Below, piece after piece: positions 34,608-46,470 of a stretch of 64,000 bases of DNA. The notes beneath the pieces are model-generated. The model was given only the letters and a program-made list of their open reading frames with translations, did no database searches and had not been told where the DNA came from. Source of the DNA: Fomes fomentarius (Eukaryota; Basidiomycota; Agaricomycetes; Polyporales; Polyporaceae); the NCBI GenBank assembly GCA_022606135.1, contig JABYQN010000007.1, forward strand, positions 2,480,001-2,544,000, in the 5' to 3' direction. The position numbers and the translations under genes were made by a program. The stretch's first letter is position 1, and every line of letters begins with the position of its first letter.

Positions 34608-35780
34608 CAGGCAGAGCAGTTCTGTCCTTCAGCGTATGTTGGATGGGAAGTTAGAGACGCTTCCGGTGCACACTCCACACAGCTTGCATGTATACATCGA
34701 TTTGTTGACCTCCAAGACCGTACTAGTCTAACGCTCGGCAACCTTTCGGGTATGGCATGCGAGGATGCATCGTGAGTTGTCTCATACGCTGGCTTAGGAA
34801 AAAGGGTACTGAGTGTCGTATCATACAGGGCTGTGCCATCGTTCAAGAAGTTCAGAGCACTTTCATTCTCATCCTCCAGTGATTCAAGTTCGATCTCATC
34901 AGGGACCACCAGACGCACGAGCACGAGCTCGAGCTCAAGCAAACGCTCACTGTCAAGCCCCACACCCAGAACTTCTCCATCTACGCCATTCCGCGAAAGA
35001 ACGAGCCCTGTCTCCTCGCTATCCCGTCCTCATCGCTTCTCGCTGGGGACTCGCGGGGGGAGCGCGGCCCTAGTGCGACTGTCACTGCGGATGGGGCGAG
35101 TCTACAGCCGCTGTACGTGCTGTATTGGTCGAACACGGGCGGCTCGGAGTCGTTCGCGCAGAGACTGACGTCTGGTGCCCCTGCACATGGCCAGCTGTGA
35201 TACTTGGCTTCTACCGGTACCCTCGACTCCGTCACAGGAAGCTTCTTGCCCAAGGATGGCCCGTTCTCTTAGAAGCCTTGCCCGCGAAGAATGCAGCGCA
35301 CTTCGTCGAGCGGTCTGAGGACGTCAAATAGGCCGACGCGTTGAACTTGAGGTGTCAAGTTTGCTGTGTTCGGGTGCGGGAACTGTGGCTGGGTGAACAC
35401 CCACCAGCGTGTCCCGACGCTCATCGACAACCTCCTTGGGGACGACGGAGGTGCGCAGTTTGTTGAGTGCGGGAGGACGCCACTGTGGCGGAGTTCTTCG
35501 AGGCATTAGATGTGCCATGGGAGAGGTCGATTTGGGCAAAGATCTCCACGGTGAGTGTCGTGCATGATGAGTTGTGGAAAGTGCACAATTCTGATAGAGC
35601 GCACATGTATTATCGGAGTGTGTCACGACCGCGTCGTCCACGGCAACGCCAGGACTTGAGGTGAAGAAATTTCAGCTGGTATGGAGCAGGCGAGCTCCTC
35701 CGTCAGAACGATACTGCGCTCGGTGTTGTTGTTGAGAACAGGCTGTTGACTGCGCCGGGTGCTCCGCCCATATTGATGAG
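34608..35780 (+). pseudogene. Decayed CYP505 copy (heme-loop to linker)
   Basis: Homologous to 28338-29576 of the intact gene. It starts GCAGAGCAGTTC (AEQF, as AEKF), passes the heme loop PFGYGMRGCI with its GTGAGT intron, the linker (LKQTLTVKPH), the FMN motif (LYVLYWSNTGGSESFAQRL) and a flavodoxin core (FAVFGCGN-like), and stops resembling the gene near 35780. Stops and frameshifts are frequent (for example the TGA in place of the Asn of IQNF near 34880). Intron positions are kept, so this is a genomic duplicate and not a retrocopy. Confidence 0.85.
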
Positions 35781-36170
35781 CCCTCTTCTTACACCCTCTT
35801 CTCCTTAACTCCCTTCGGAATCCGCAGTGCGCATGCATCCGGCGGTAACCAACACCGTTCGCGCACTAGCGGCCAGCGCACCCACTACTAACACAACTCA
35901 CTGTTGTTAATCACAACGGGCCAACCTTCGGGATATCACTCTCATCCACTGTTTTCGAATGTGAACTGGCAAGCGGTTCACCGATATCTGCGTTCACATT
36001 TACGCGTGAATGTTGTCCCAGGCTGTATGTGGGCGCTGAATCCAGGAATGTACCAACAAAACGCTCGTAACGTTAATTTTTAGCTCAGAGTCACGTAACA
36101 GTTGTGCCACAGTCCAATTACGGCCTAGCCAGATCTGCCAGGTACGATCGACGTTGTGGCACCACTATAC
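35781..36170. other. Intergenic, no gene
   Basis: No coding, RNA or repeat signal was recognised. Confidence 0.5.
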
Positions 36171-36324
36171 ACGACAGGCAACGGCTCAGAACAGGGGTTG
36201 TGCTATGCTTGGGATACGTTTGTGATACATAACATTTCCGAACCATGAAACACCAATATCGTGCAAGTGATATGTACGTTTCCCAAGCATATCACAACCC
36301 CTGTTCTGAGCCGTTGTCTGTCGT
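36171..36324. repeat. Near-perfect 49-bp inverted repeat (hairpin or mini-MITE)
   Basis: Arms 36171-36219 and 36276-36324 are complementary with about three mismatches and a 56-bp loop. The outer ends read ACGACAGGCAACGG. No target duplication was established. Transcription would give a long stem. Confidence 0.8.
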
Positions 36325-37620
36325 GATATGTACACTCTCTAATGTCATTCAGCAGAATCGGGGTTCTTCAGATATCCAGCATGCTTTTGACTATCGCCGA
36401 AATGAAAATTCTAGGGCAGCAAGCACTTCGGGCCTTGAGGGTAACCTTGATTGACAACGGAAAGTGCCACTAGGTTTTTCTAACTCGTCATACTGGAACA
36501 TATGTGCGGAATCGCTATAGGCTCAGTATTGACTATTCTCGGAGGCTTCTAAGCCACTCGCACTGTTCGAAGATGCGCCAATCGAGAAATTAGGCCACAG
36601 CGCCTACCTCACGGTTGCGTCCAGACCACCACCGTTTGACGCAGACCAGGGACACCGCATCATCCCTCCTTCGACTCTTTGATACTGGGGTCTTTCTGCG
36701 TCACAGAATGAGAATTGTAGCTGATATCGTCGCTGATGTGCCTTGCATGCCTGTCATGTGTCAACCTCATGACCTGCAGCGTCGTACTACTAGACCGCCG
36801 GTGCGAAGGCATTACCGCCCTGCTCATTGTGGACTCAGGAGTCGAAGAGCGGGTGCCCATCAAGCTCATGGGACCGCTGCAACTGACCCTGTATGAAGAC
36901 GCCAGAGGAACCGATAAGCAACAGTGAGTCTTCGGGACGCGCGCTATCCTGCCTGCCTCTAGACCCACCGTACTACCGCAGTGTTCTTCACAGCCGCACT
37001 CACGTTCGCGCTCAAAAGGTCCTCTTTCTACTCCGGACTCCGGACTCCGCTCTACATCCACATCAGTTTGCGGACAGACCGAGACCCCACTGTTCTGCGG
37101 ACGTATTGCGCGGTAAGTTGTAACTTATGTACCACTCGATCGAATGCCCTACCACCTGTGAAGCAGCACTCGAACACACTTTCAGCCTTCAGGGTCCATG
37201 ACCTCATGAAGCTCTTTTGGGTCATATGTGTACCCGGATTGATAATAACCGTCTTGTTTCCTGCTTTGGGTGTCCGATAGAAGAGACATGCCCTCCGCCG
37301 GTGTTGTGTTTATCATTCCAACCGCAGAACTCTCTGTAGCACTGGCCAGAAAAACGTTCTGAGAATTGAGGGAGGCTAAAGCAATACAGAGCGTTCAACA
37401 GAGCACGATGACATGTAGATGACAATAGAGCATGGATGAGGCAAGACCGAAGAGACGGTTGCAGAAAGATTACGTTATTGTCTCGCAAGACCAAGCAGAG
37501 AAGAGCTACAAAGCATGCACAAGTCCATCTAGCACAAGACCAGGCCAACGACAGTCATGGCAATGAACGATATACGCGCGTGGAAGTTAGGGACCCTCGA
37601 CGGCAACGACCGTGCCCTAG
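36325..37620. other. Intergenic, possibly a decayed membrane-protein gene
   Basis: Plus-strand fragments at about 36770-36924, 36981-37110 and 37195-37280 are separated by donor/acceptor-like sites and encode TAALTFALKRSSFYSG and KLFWVICVPGLIITVLF. They hint at a multi-helix membrane gene, but I cannot build a full model. The 37300-37620 part is the 3' flank of the next minus-strand gene. Confidence 0.25.
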
Positions 37621-38168
37621 TCACGTCCGCAAGGAATGAACACAGTGGCATTCACCGTCGTCCTGTAGCCAGGTAGGGGGGGCACAGGGTTCGGCCCGCC
37701 CATTCATGCCGGTCAGCCCCAAGCCCAGCAGCGGCGACAGCGGGGCAGGCGACAGCGACGGCGGGTGCAGAGGCAGCGGAGACACAGAAACGTCTTGTGC
37801 AGCATGGGCGCGCACAGTGGCGGCTCTGCGCTCGTGCTTGTCAGCGAGGTAGTGAGCACATTCGGTGCGGGAGAGTGAGCCAACGGCGTAGATGATGATG
37901 GGGGTAGGAGTGTGAGCAGCAGTGGACGCCGGGGTAGGCACGCGGCTGAACTTGCGGGCAATGAGGGAAATGATGACAATGAGGGACGTGAACCAGACTG
38001 CGGGAGAGTGGGGAGTGAAGGAAGGAGGCAAGGGTGACGGTCAGGGATCGACAAAAAGAACGGAGAAGAGCAGACAGAGAACTTACAGAGGTAGACCGCC
38101 ATCTTCACGACATACGTGGTCATGGAGTCATGTTGAGTCGTTCCCGCGGCCAAGAAGCAAGGTGCCAT
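37621..38168 (-). CDS. PY/zinc-tail membrane protein family, member 1 (degenerate)
   Basis: 152 residues. Exons 38168-38087 (82 nt) and 37997-37621, with a phase-1 intron inside the membrane helix, as in its paralogues. The short N-terminus (MAPCFLAAGTTQHD) is followed by VVKMAVYL|WFTSLIVIISLIARKF, then AHTP, a SLSR-TEC block, and SPLLGLGLTG near the end. The family is unknown to me. Compared with the others, the metal site is broken (AAH for CxH, spacing 17 not 19, CAHY for CxxC) and PPxY is lost (CAPPTW). It is probably diverging or losing function, though its reading frame is intact. Confidence 0.75.
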
Positions 38169-39293
38169 CACGTCGGGCAGGATAGTGTACATGGACGGGG
38201 GCGAGTATGATAAAAGTGCACGCAAGGAGGAACGTAGTATGAAAGACGGGGGGGGCAGCTGAGCGGGTGGTGGATAGAGATGAAGAGACCTGAGGCGGGG
38301 ATAGTCATTATAAGGGAGCGTGGTCGCAAAGACGGGAAAGTACGACTGTGGTAGGAAGAAGCTGATTGTCTGACATGAGTTAGAGATGCCAGTGCTGTCA
38401 TTCTGACCGAAGCGCCCCACGTGGGTGAATGTGCCGGATGCAAGTAGCGGTGTGCCACCACAAGAACCCTATCAACGCTGCATGACCAGTGGTCCGTGAG
38501 AAGTCCATGAATGTTCCATAGAAGCATCTTCAGCCACTCTTCACAGGAAGAGTGCTTGAAAAGATGAATGCCGCAGAAAGCACACAACTGACCATGGTCC
38601 AGCTCGTTGAATTGTAAGGTCTTTGCGGTTCTACACGGTTGTGGAGGCGCGCCTGATGATGGATGCAATATCAGGGTAGCAAAGCCGTCTGGTTTCTACT
38701 GACAGCACCTTAAATTTACTGCTTTGCATGTCATCGCCGTGAGAAAGGATCTGTGACAATTTATAATCCAAACTCAATCAATAGACCCATCCTTTCGACA
38801 TCAAAGTCTCACCAACTCCTCGAATTCCCTGATCAGGGAGGCAGTCGGCTAGACTTAGCAAGCGTGATCCCAACGCTGAGTTACATGGTGCTTAGGAGTT
38901 GGAGTCTTCGAAACAACATCGGTGGGCGGATGTAGCTGCAATTCCTACTGGCAATCACCATGATTGCGCATGCTGTGTCCCGGTCTGGCGAGAGTCATGT
39001 CAGATCTGTCACACCCCACCCGTGGCGGTGCGAACAGTTCATCACGCACCAGCGATGACTCTTACCAGACACATACCAGTACGGATGAATAATGTCGGTT
39101 CTGTTGGCGCTTGAGCGCTCTCGTGCCATCCAATGCAGCAGATTGTTCGAACTCTGCCATGACCGCCACAGATGCACTGCGACCTTTGTAACCCCTAGAA
39201 TAAGGTTATATTCAAATGGGGTCGATGGAAGAGGCTGTGCCATCTCAGTCATGCAAGACTTTGCAGTGCTACATGATGCTGCCAAGCCTTGGC
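38169..39293. other. Intergenic, no gene
   Basis: Upstream region of the preceding minus-strand gene, then AT-richer sequence without a supported gene. Confidence 0.45.
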
Positions 39294-39297
39294 TTAA

Positions 39298-39570
39298 CAC
39301 CGGGGGCATCAGTGAATGTAACGGGCCATTACACTATGGATACATGTTGATCACTATCCAAATATCATTACCATGTATCAAGGTGTTTCACGCAAAAGAC
39401 ATTTTGAATGAACCAGATTTTCCCGTTACATTCTAGTCACATTCAAAATGCCTCGTGTAATCAACGTGTAGTTACAGTGTAATGTGCTGCGTCATACTTG
39501 ATACATTTGTACATTGACCATCATTTGATCAGAATGTAACAGCTTGTTACATGCATTATTGCCCCCGGTG
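39298..39570. mobile_element. 273-bp MITE
   Basis: Inverted termini start CACCGGGGGCA on both ends and stay similar for about 38 bp (ATGTAAC, TTACA). TAA is duplicated at 39295-39297 and 39571-39573. A 3-bp TWA-type duplication suggests a PIF/Harbinger-like or CACTA-like mobiliser. It is non-coding. Confidence 0.8.
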
Positions 39571-39573
39571 TAA

Positions 39574-40252
39574 TCAGTTGGTCCCGACTCAACCCGACCA
39601 AGCCTCCAAGTCGACCGTTCTGACGCTGTCTTCGAACACTGTGCCCTCTCTCTTGTCTATCATGGTAAGTCTCCATCCACACATAAGTCTCCATCCACAC
39701 ATAAGTCTCCATCCACACTGTGAGTGAGTCCATTCGCTTCATCCGAGTTCGTGTCTATCCATGGAGGTATGTACATGTATTCTTTATCCTCTCCGTCTAG
39801 ATTATAATTCGTAAGTCTCATTCCTCTTCGACCTTGATGGTGAGTCCTTCTGTTATTCTCACACCTCCCGGTGATTAGCACGCTTCATTGTAGTGTAGGT
39901 AAAATAGCTATCAGTAGTATCACAAATCATATAATATTTGGTTTTGTTTCGAAAGTTTTCGCATCCTGTGTGAGACCCCCGGGACCCCAGAAATAGAAAG
40001 CAATTAATAGGCTATAGCTGAGTGTATCCGGAAATCAGGCACCGGACATTGTATGTACTGGTGAGCTTGGTAATACACAATATGCATTGCCACGCGGATG
40101 AGACGCTGCCAACATGGTAGGGTATTAACGTTTTCAGAGGTGACCCACAAGAGGCGGCAAGTCCGATCACCAGCGCTGGGCAATCTGGTGAATCTGGTGA
40201 CCATTACATGTACCGGTAAGTATATTACCAGCCTGGGACACTTTTGCTGATG
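39574..40252. repeat. Dispersed repeat copy A2
   Basis: Shares ordered blocks with 13708-14483: donor-like GGTAAGTC and GGTATGTAC words, GGGACCCCAG near 39981, and CCAGCCTGGG then CACTTTTGCTGATG at 40229-40252. Three tandem copies of an 18-bp unit (TAAGTCTCCATCCACACA) lie at 39666-39718. The identity of the repeat is unknown. Confidence 0.45.
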
Positions 40253-43200
40253 GAAAAAGAGTTTGTCAACCTCCGCCGCACCCTAGCCGTACCCTTCTCC
40301 GGTACTATCAAGCATCCGGGCTGACGCTCTCTGCAAATCAGAGTCCATCTGGCGCACATCGGTACTGGCCTCTTTGGGGTGAATCTGGGCTCTGCAGCAA
40401 ACAATAGGGCTCTACAGCGTTCGATAGCTGGCCTATACAGGGTCATATTGCGGTGTGTGCAGCTCATGGTGCTTCCAGAGCGGATGTTTGACGCACGACT
40501 TCATCAGACACTCGGCCACACTCCACACAAACTCTATGAGACACTGCAAATGGCATCGCCCGAGATCGATGGTCATTCGGCGTTGCAGGGCCTGAGGTTG
40601 CTTGGACCAGAGATGCCTAGAATAGAGGTCGAACGTGCTTGGATTCAGGCACTACCACAGTAAGTCTTGAAGTTAGAAGATATCCAAATGCACGACTGAC
40701 AGCTTGCATCCACCTCATCATATACATTATCATCCGACATCGAACTCGGCACATCGGAGCGAGCTGGCGGCACTGCCTATCTGTTCGAGAATTGCCTCGA
40801 GCGCACGTCAAAATCCAAACCTTCACCTATCAAGCACGCAAAAGCTTCGCTGACATAGCGTATCTGTGTCAACTGCTCCGCAGATCTTACGGTGCGATAG
40901 TACTCCATAGAGTACCCGTACTTAATGTTCGTGTCTTAATCACAAAAGCGCTTACATTACCTCATTTGTATATTCACATTCCTATTACGGTAGTCTAGTC
41001 CCTTAGCGACGCTGCCCCAACATATTCCGTTCCGCTCCCTCTCTCTTGTTCGCTTCTCGCCATCATCCCCCGACTCGTATATCCCATCAAACTCGCAACT
41101 GTGTCGCATATCTTATGCTACATCGTATACTAGGCGACTACTACAGTCACTACTCGAATCTATACTGACCGTCAGCCTCCCGAACTCGTCTGAAGCCCCT
41201 ATCCGCCCATCACGCACTCTACGAACGTCTGTGTAGCACGAGGCCAACTCAGTCCTTCGACAACGGTCCCACCTCCGTGCACGAGGGACGTTTCTTTAGG
41301 GCGAGGAGGCGGAGGATCGCACATCTCGCTGGTCATATACAGGTGTCTTCTCCTGTGCGCAGCCTTTCATTTGACTCTTTGACCAGGTGTGCCTCGTATG
41401 TTCATCGTACCCCAATCACGTGTGCAAGCGCTCCCAGCGGCGGTGTGTAGCGCGCGCTCACTCTGGCATGGTATGCCGCATTGCAGATCGAAGTTGCAGC
41501 TGTGCAACCCGATGTCATGCATAATCTGCCATCATCCGACGACAGAACTATGTCTGCGACACTCCTGGTCAGACGTCCCCCAGGAACATCACATCACCCA
41601 CCAAAGAAGCACGTTCCCCATCGACACTTTCTTTCGTGGGGCATCATCTCGTGCACCCCACCACGGATGAATCGATGACAGGTATTGTGCCCGTTCTACA
41701 TCACTGGTCAGGAGGATGCAGCAGACCGCTGCCGCACGTAGAGCCCTCGAGTCGTCGGGCAGGGCGGCGAAGCGTTAACTGACTGTCCGCAACTGCGCTC
41801 TTGTTCGGACGGGCCCTAGGCCTAGGACTTGGTACGGATTGTCCAATCATGCACGACTCTCACGCCTACGACCTGCCAGTCTTTCCGGAGAAGGTGGAAG
41901 GTGCTCACAGAGGCACTCGTGCGCCCTACGCCTCGAGGTGTTGAGCTGTTCTTGAACTTGGATCGAACTCATGCACCCGAAAATATCCGAGGGAGCAATC
42001 TGACAGCTCTATATTAGGGAGGAACAATGGGACATTTTCCTGCAGTATGCTTACGTGTACGGAAATTCAAACGCCCAGCGGAAGCGGCAATGCCGCATAC
42101 GAATCGAGGTACGCCCTATAGCCATATTTGGGCAGCCATTTGTGCTCCTTGCCGTACTGTTTGGTATACAACACTAGCACTCCAGCTTTAGCAATAAGCT
42201 CACCTGAACCGCTCGGCCCATCACAGGCACTGCATCAGTTCTATCTGTCAGACTTTGTCGCCCATGCCTTCGCGGCGGCGCGCGCTCTTTCCATGAGGCA
42301 TCCAGGCCACCTTACTTGGCTCTGGGTTCCTGCAGCAACACAGCGCGCATTGGCAATGATTCGCCTTACGACACTGGCCTTCCGCAGCCCCTTCCTCTGC
42401 AAAGCCATGGCCACTTCTCTGCACCGTGCTTCGCGTCCTGATGTGCGAGTGCAGTATTTATAGTACTCGTCCTGGATGGCAACGCGAAGCTGTTTTGGGT
42501 CAGATTCGTGCATGGATTTCCCTGTCCATATCTATATCTGGTCAGTCCTTGATATCCTTGTTTGTCCCCTCGGAAGTGTCCGAGGGTGTCGAGACTCACG
42601 ATCTCCCCAACAATAGATGAGAAGTCGGCGGCAAACAGTAATGATTGAACTGCGCAGGTGCTCCAGATGCAACTAGCGATCCTACCCCGTAACCTCTGAG
42701 GACCTAGTAGTACTAGCGATGCTCCGACCGGCAAATACCAATTTTACATACGACAGAATCTCCAAGATGGTGGAGATGAGCTATAGCGCAAGTCCGCCGG
42801 CGGATTAGTTCTTGTGACAGCGCAATGACCGTGCTCGGCTCGATGAAAACCCACCACTTGGAGATCAAGATCGTGCAGGAGTCAGAGCTCTATGTCATAC
42901 AAAGTAAGTACACCAGCCATTTGGCAAGTTGAGGTCACATACTAGCGGAATGTTCCCCGTCAAGTGCGCATGGTGCGAAACAGTGCGTGATTCCCGCAGT
43001 GTGCCATGTTGAGAGGAATGATTTCTGTTCGGAGGACGCAGCAGCCCAAAGGTTAATTGAACGTCGTGGCACCAAGGTTCTCACACCTTGCAAGCCTCTC
43101 GCGGATTTGCTTCCCGGGCCATTCTGCGATGAGCGTTTCTTGCTGGGATAGAGTTTTGTCTCTCTGCGGACCGGATAGGTCGTGCAGTATCAGCCATCTC

Positions 43201-44349
43201 AAAGGTAGGCCATGTCCGGGCGCCGGCCTCAGCCTCTTGGGGCTCCGATGATGGGTTATCACTGGAATCATGTCCGCTAACAACTTGAACACCCCAGCGC
43301 AGAACCAAATTTGCCATGCCCTTCAGACCTGACTTCACTACCTACCTTGCTCAACTCACTACCTACCTCGCCGTGGATGCTTGTACACTTTATGCACATT
43401 CGTCATGTCGATGGAAGGCGCTAGTATTCCCGCGCCATCGTTCCATCTGTTCTATCGACAAACCCCACCGGATCCATCAGTGTCCTCAGGTCTGCTTGAG
43501 GGCGGATGATAACCTACACAAGTCAAAGTCACCATTCAGAACACCAATATGTTCATATTGTACTAAGCTGGCCCTCCCATCGTTAGTGTCGCTCGTAGGG
43601 GCAAAACTTCTTGAGTACTCAGTAGCCGTGCATTCTATCGTGACCCATCCAGAGCCGGCTATTCAGATGGAACTGGCACTTTCCGTATGATGGGGGGGGG
43701 GCATTCCATCGTTCCACCCTGGTTCCAACTGCCATCGGTCTATACCGTGCTACTATAGACGGACCCGATGGACCACGCGTCGGTTCCCTGCTGGTTGACG
43801 CTCGCTTCAACGCAAATTTAGTAGATGGACCTACCATGGTCGTCCCCGTTAGCCAATGAAGCTTGAGAAGATTAAGATGTGACAGCAGAGTCAAATGACT
43901 CCAGCACTTGCTTCGGGCATGATACCTAGTCCAGCGCTTGCACTTTGCGCGGGCGCCTGGCCTCGTCTACGCGTAACTCCTCAATCGCGTCGCGGGACAT
44001 TATAACCACTTGATTGCAGGCAAGACATACATTGTACGTGACACTACACAACACACAACAACATGACAACATTACCAATCACAGCAAGTGTTCACAACAA
44101 CGACAACGACAACGACGGACAAGCTTGAAAGCGCACATGTAATGATGTACTTACAGTGAATGCTCGAAGCAGAAAGCAATGCGTATAGTAAGACATAACA
44201 GCACGAAGATGCGGAGAGTTCAGATGGTGGAGAAGGATATAGATGCGCAGAAGGCGTTAGAGGAAACGAAAGAATGTTATCGTAGACTGATAACGTAAGC
44301 GAGACCAGTGAGCAACAAGCGCGCGACTTGAGGCACGGCGAGAAGGATC
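40253..44349. other. Long gene-poor stretch
   Basis: Several open frames (for example 40379-40663 and 42128-42463) are short, have no matching introns and resemble nothing I know. I take them as chance or decayed sequence. A G run sits at about 43691-43700. ACAACA-rich simple sequence occurs at 44040-44120, in the 3' flank of the next gene. Confidence 0.4.
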
Positions 44350-44997
44350 CTAGTCGCGTCCGCGCGTGAGCGCGATAGCGTACGGCGCTGCACGATAGAC
44401 AGGCGGCGGGGTCGCCGGCAAGGCCCGCTCCGCAAGCCCAGTCAACTCCAAGCCCGGCAGCTCGGAAAGCTCCACTGGGCTCAATGAGTGCGAGTACGGC
44501 GGCGGGGGAGATGAGGAGGAGGACGCGGGCGAAGACACGAGCGAGTCCTGGTTGGCACGGGGGGCGGCCGCGGGCTTGCGCCTGTTCGCGCGGCAGCGAG
44601 GACAGCTAGCACGCGAGAGGATGCTCGTGGAGTAGGCTGCGTCGCCTCGCAAGGTGGGGGTGTGGTTGCAGGTGAGGGTGGAAGTTTGAGTACCGCGTGC
44701 ACGGCGGACCCTGCGAGCGACAAGACAGAAGCCTGCGATGAGAAAGGCGAAGCCGCCTAGGAACGGAGGGGTGGAAGGGGGATGGAAGGGAAGGACCAGA
44801 ACGGCGTAGGACGAGAGGAAAGGAGGGAAAGAGGGAAAGAGGACGAAGGGAAAGAAGGGATTGGCATCGAGTGAGACTCAGTGGGGAGACGGGGTGAGCG
44901 GGATCGAGTACGTACAGAGGAAGATGACCATCTTCACGATGGTGCCTGTGGTCAAAGAATGACCCTCCGTGGATGCTCCAGTGTTGACAGGTGCCAT
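44350..44997 (-). CDS. PY/zinc-tail membrane protein family, member 2
   Basis: 162 residues. Exons 44997-44916 (82 nt) and 44756-44350, with a phase-1 intron of 159 bp. A 20-residue N-terminus starts MAPVNTGASTEG. One membrane helix spans the splice point (VKMVIFLCGFAFLIAGFCLVA) and is followed by basic RRVRRAR, which predicts an N-out, C-in topology. The tail has CNHTP...CPRC (CxH-x19-CxxC), the helix-breaking RANRRK, a Ser/Pro tract with PPPPYSHS, LPGLELTGL, and a final TPPPVYRAAP. CxH plus CxxC could bind one zinc. PPxY motifs bind WW domains, such as those of Nedd4/Rsp5 ubiquitin ligases. Function is inferred only. Confidence 0.85.
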
Positions 44998-45276
44998 CTG
45001 TAGCATCAGGGACGCGTGTATTAGCACAAAACCACACGCCGGTGAGGAAAACGAGAGAGCGCAAGGAGGGGGAAGGATGTGCCACTCACTGCGCGTGAAG
45101 AGTATGGACGGTACTTGAGGAGGCGCTTAAGGAGACACGATGTGGTCACCAAAGGTGAGGTGATTTGAGAGGTTCAAGAGAGAAAGGAGGACGTGGTGTG
45201 GCTGAGAGAGTATGTGGTATGGCAGAGAGAGGGAGGGGGTTCCTCATAAATGGGGGAGGGGAAGCGGGGGTGTAGA

Positions 45277-45300
45277 GATCTAAGATCGCAGATTGCGATC
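45277..45300 (-). promoter_or_regulatory. Conserved upstream box of member 2
   Basis: GATCTAAGATCG followed by a GAT-rich half. The same kind of box (GATCTGAGATCG) lies upstream of member 3 at 48929-48954, each about 260-300 bp before the ATG. TATA-like CATTTATGAG is nearer the gene at about 45243-45252. Confidence 0.5.
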
Positions 45301-46407
45301 CATGACCTTCCTTGAGACGCCCATTCAGATGGCCAGGGATCGTGCAGACAGGCCAACGACGAAGTCGGAGAGCGTGTAACGATACGCACCGCAGCATCCT
45401 GGGTAGAAAACTCCGTCGCCCGCATCCCTAGACAGATCCCGAATACCGCAAGCCGTGTCCAAGAGACGCGAAGTAGAGAACGAGGCGGTTTAAGCGGGCG
45501 GATAGTCGAGTACACCACAGAGAGGACATGGCGGAGTGAGACAAGGTGAGACCGGAGATGCCAGTGGGCGCCATGGGCGATAGCTGTGACAGTGAATTGT
45601 AACGCCCGGACTGCCCACGCGCCACGGCATCCCGGCTCGTGAGCGACAGGTGCGTAAATCGTTCAGAATCCGCCATTGAAGCTGTGAGAGTTGTGTCAGG
45701 CCACCTCCAGATCAATCACGCATTCCGTTCAGAAGCAAGTGCCAAGGTGCAAGAAGGGCACGCTGGCATCTGCCAGTGGGAGGTCAAGATCAATGATATT
45801 GCCAGAGGAGCGAACAACCTGGATCGCAATCGCATTCGCATACATAGTAGATCGTCGTGGGACTTCACCGCCAACACGTCAACACACGAGGCTGACAGGG
45901 TTCGAGATCATCAGTAACTCCTCATAAGACTGAATTGCACATGCCTTGACTCCGAATGCCTGCGCAACAAACGGTGGCGGGAACTCTACCATACGTCATA
46001 TAGGTGTCCGTTGGCACTTTGCAGATCAAGTCTTCGCATGATCCTGCATCGCACAGGGTACTTTTGTGCGCTACCGCCCTCGGTCAGTGTTGCGCACAGA
46101 GCGTAAGAGGTGACAGAGAGACTGAAAGAAGAAGAGATATGGTGACAGCACGCTGTTGCACTTGCAGAACAAGACTCAAGTTCACTGTTCAGGCTCTTGG
46201 AAGTTGGCGCTGGCACGAAAATTGAGCCCCTATCACGTGCCTGGTAGTTCACTACCGATCTTTATACCAGTGAACGTTCTGAACGGTTTTCTCCACAGCG
46301 TCTCCTCTTAACGCCTGCTTCCTACGCTACTACGTCTTCAGCTCGTCTCGCGGTAGCATGGTGCCCTGAAACACCCAAACGCCCGGCTAATCCTGTTATA
46401 AATAGTT

Positions 46408-46470
46408 TTCAATACTCGGAGTCGGACTCGAACCCAGTACTACGACAATCCTAGTGCCACAAAGCCGATT
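46408..46470 (-). other. tRNA-like B-box relic
   Basis: On the minus strand GGGTTCGAGTCC matches the RNA polymerase III B box, and GGCTTTGTGG upstream faintly resembles an A box. The T-stem does not pair and the spacing is about 8 nt short, so it is not a functional tRNA. It may be a tRNA or SINE remnant. Confidence 0.25.

Noticed and set aside
42128..42463. 111-codon frame with LHQFYLSDFVAHAFAAARAL
   Set aside because: Some protein-like character but no second exon, motif or repeat support.
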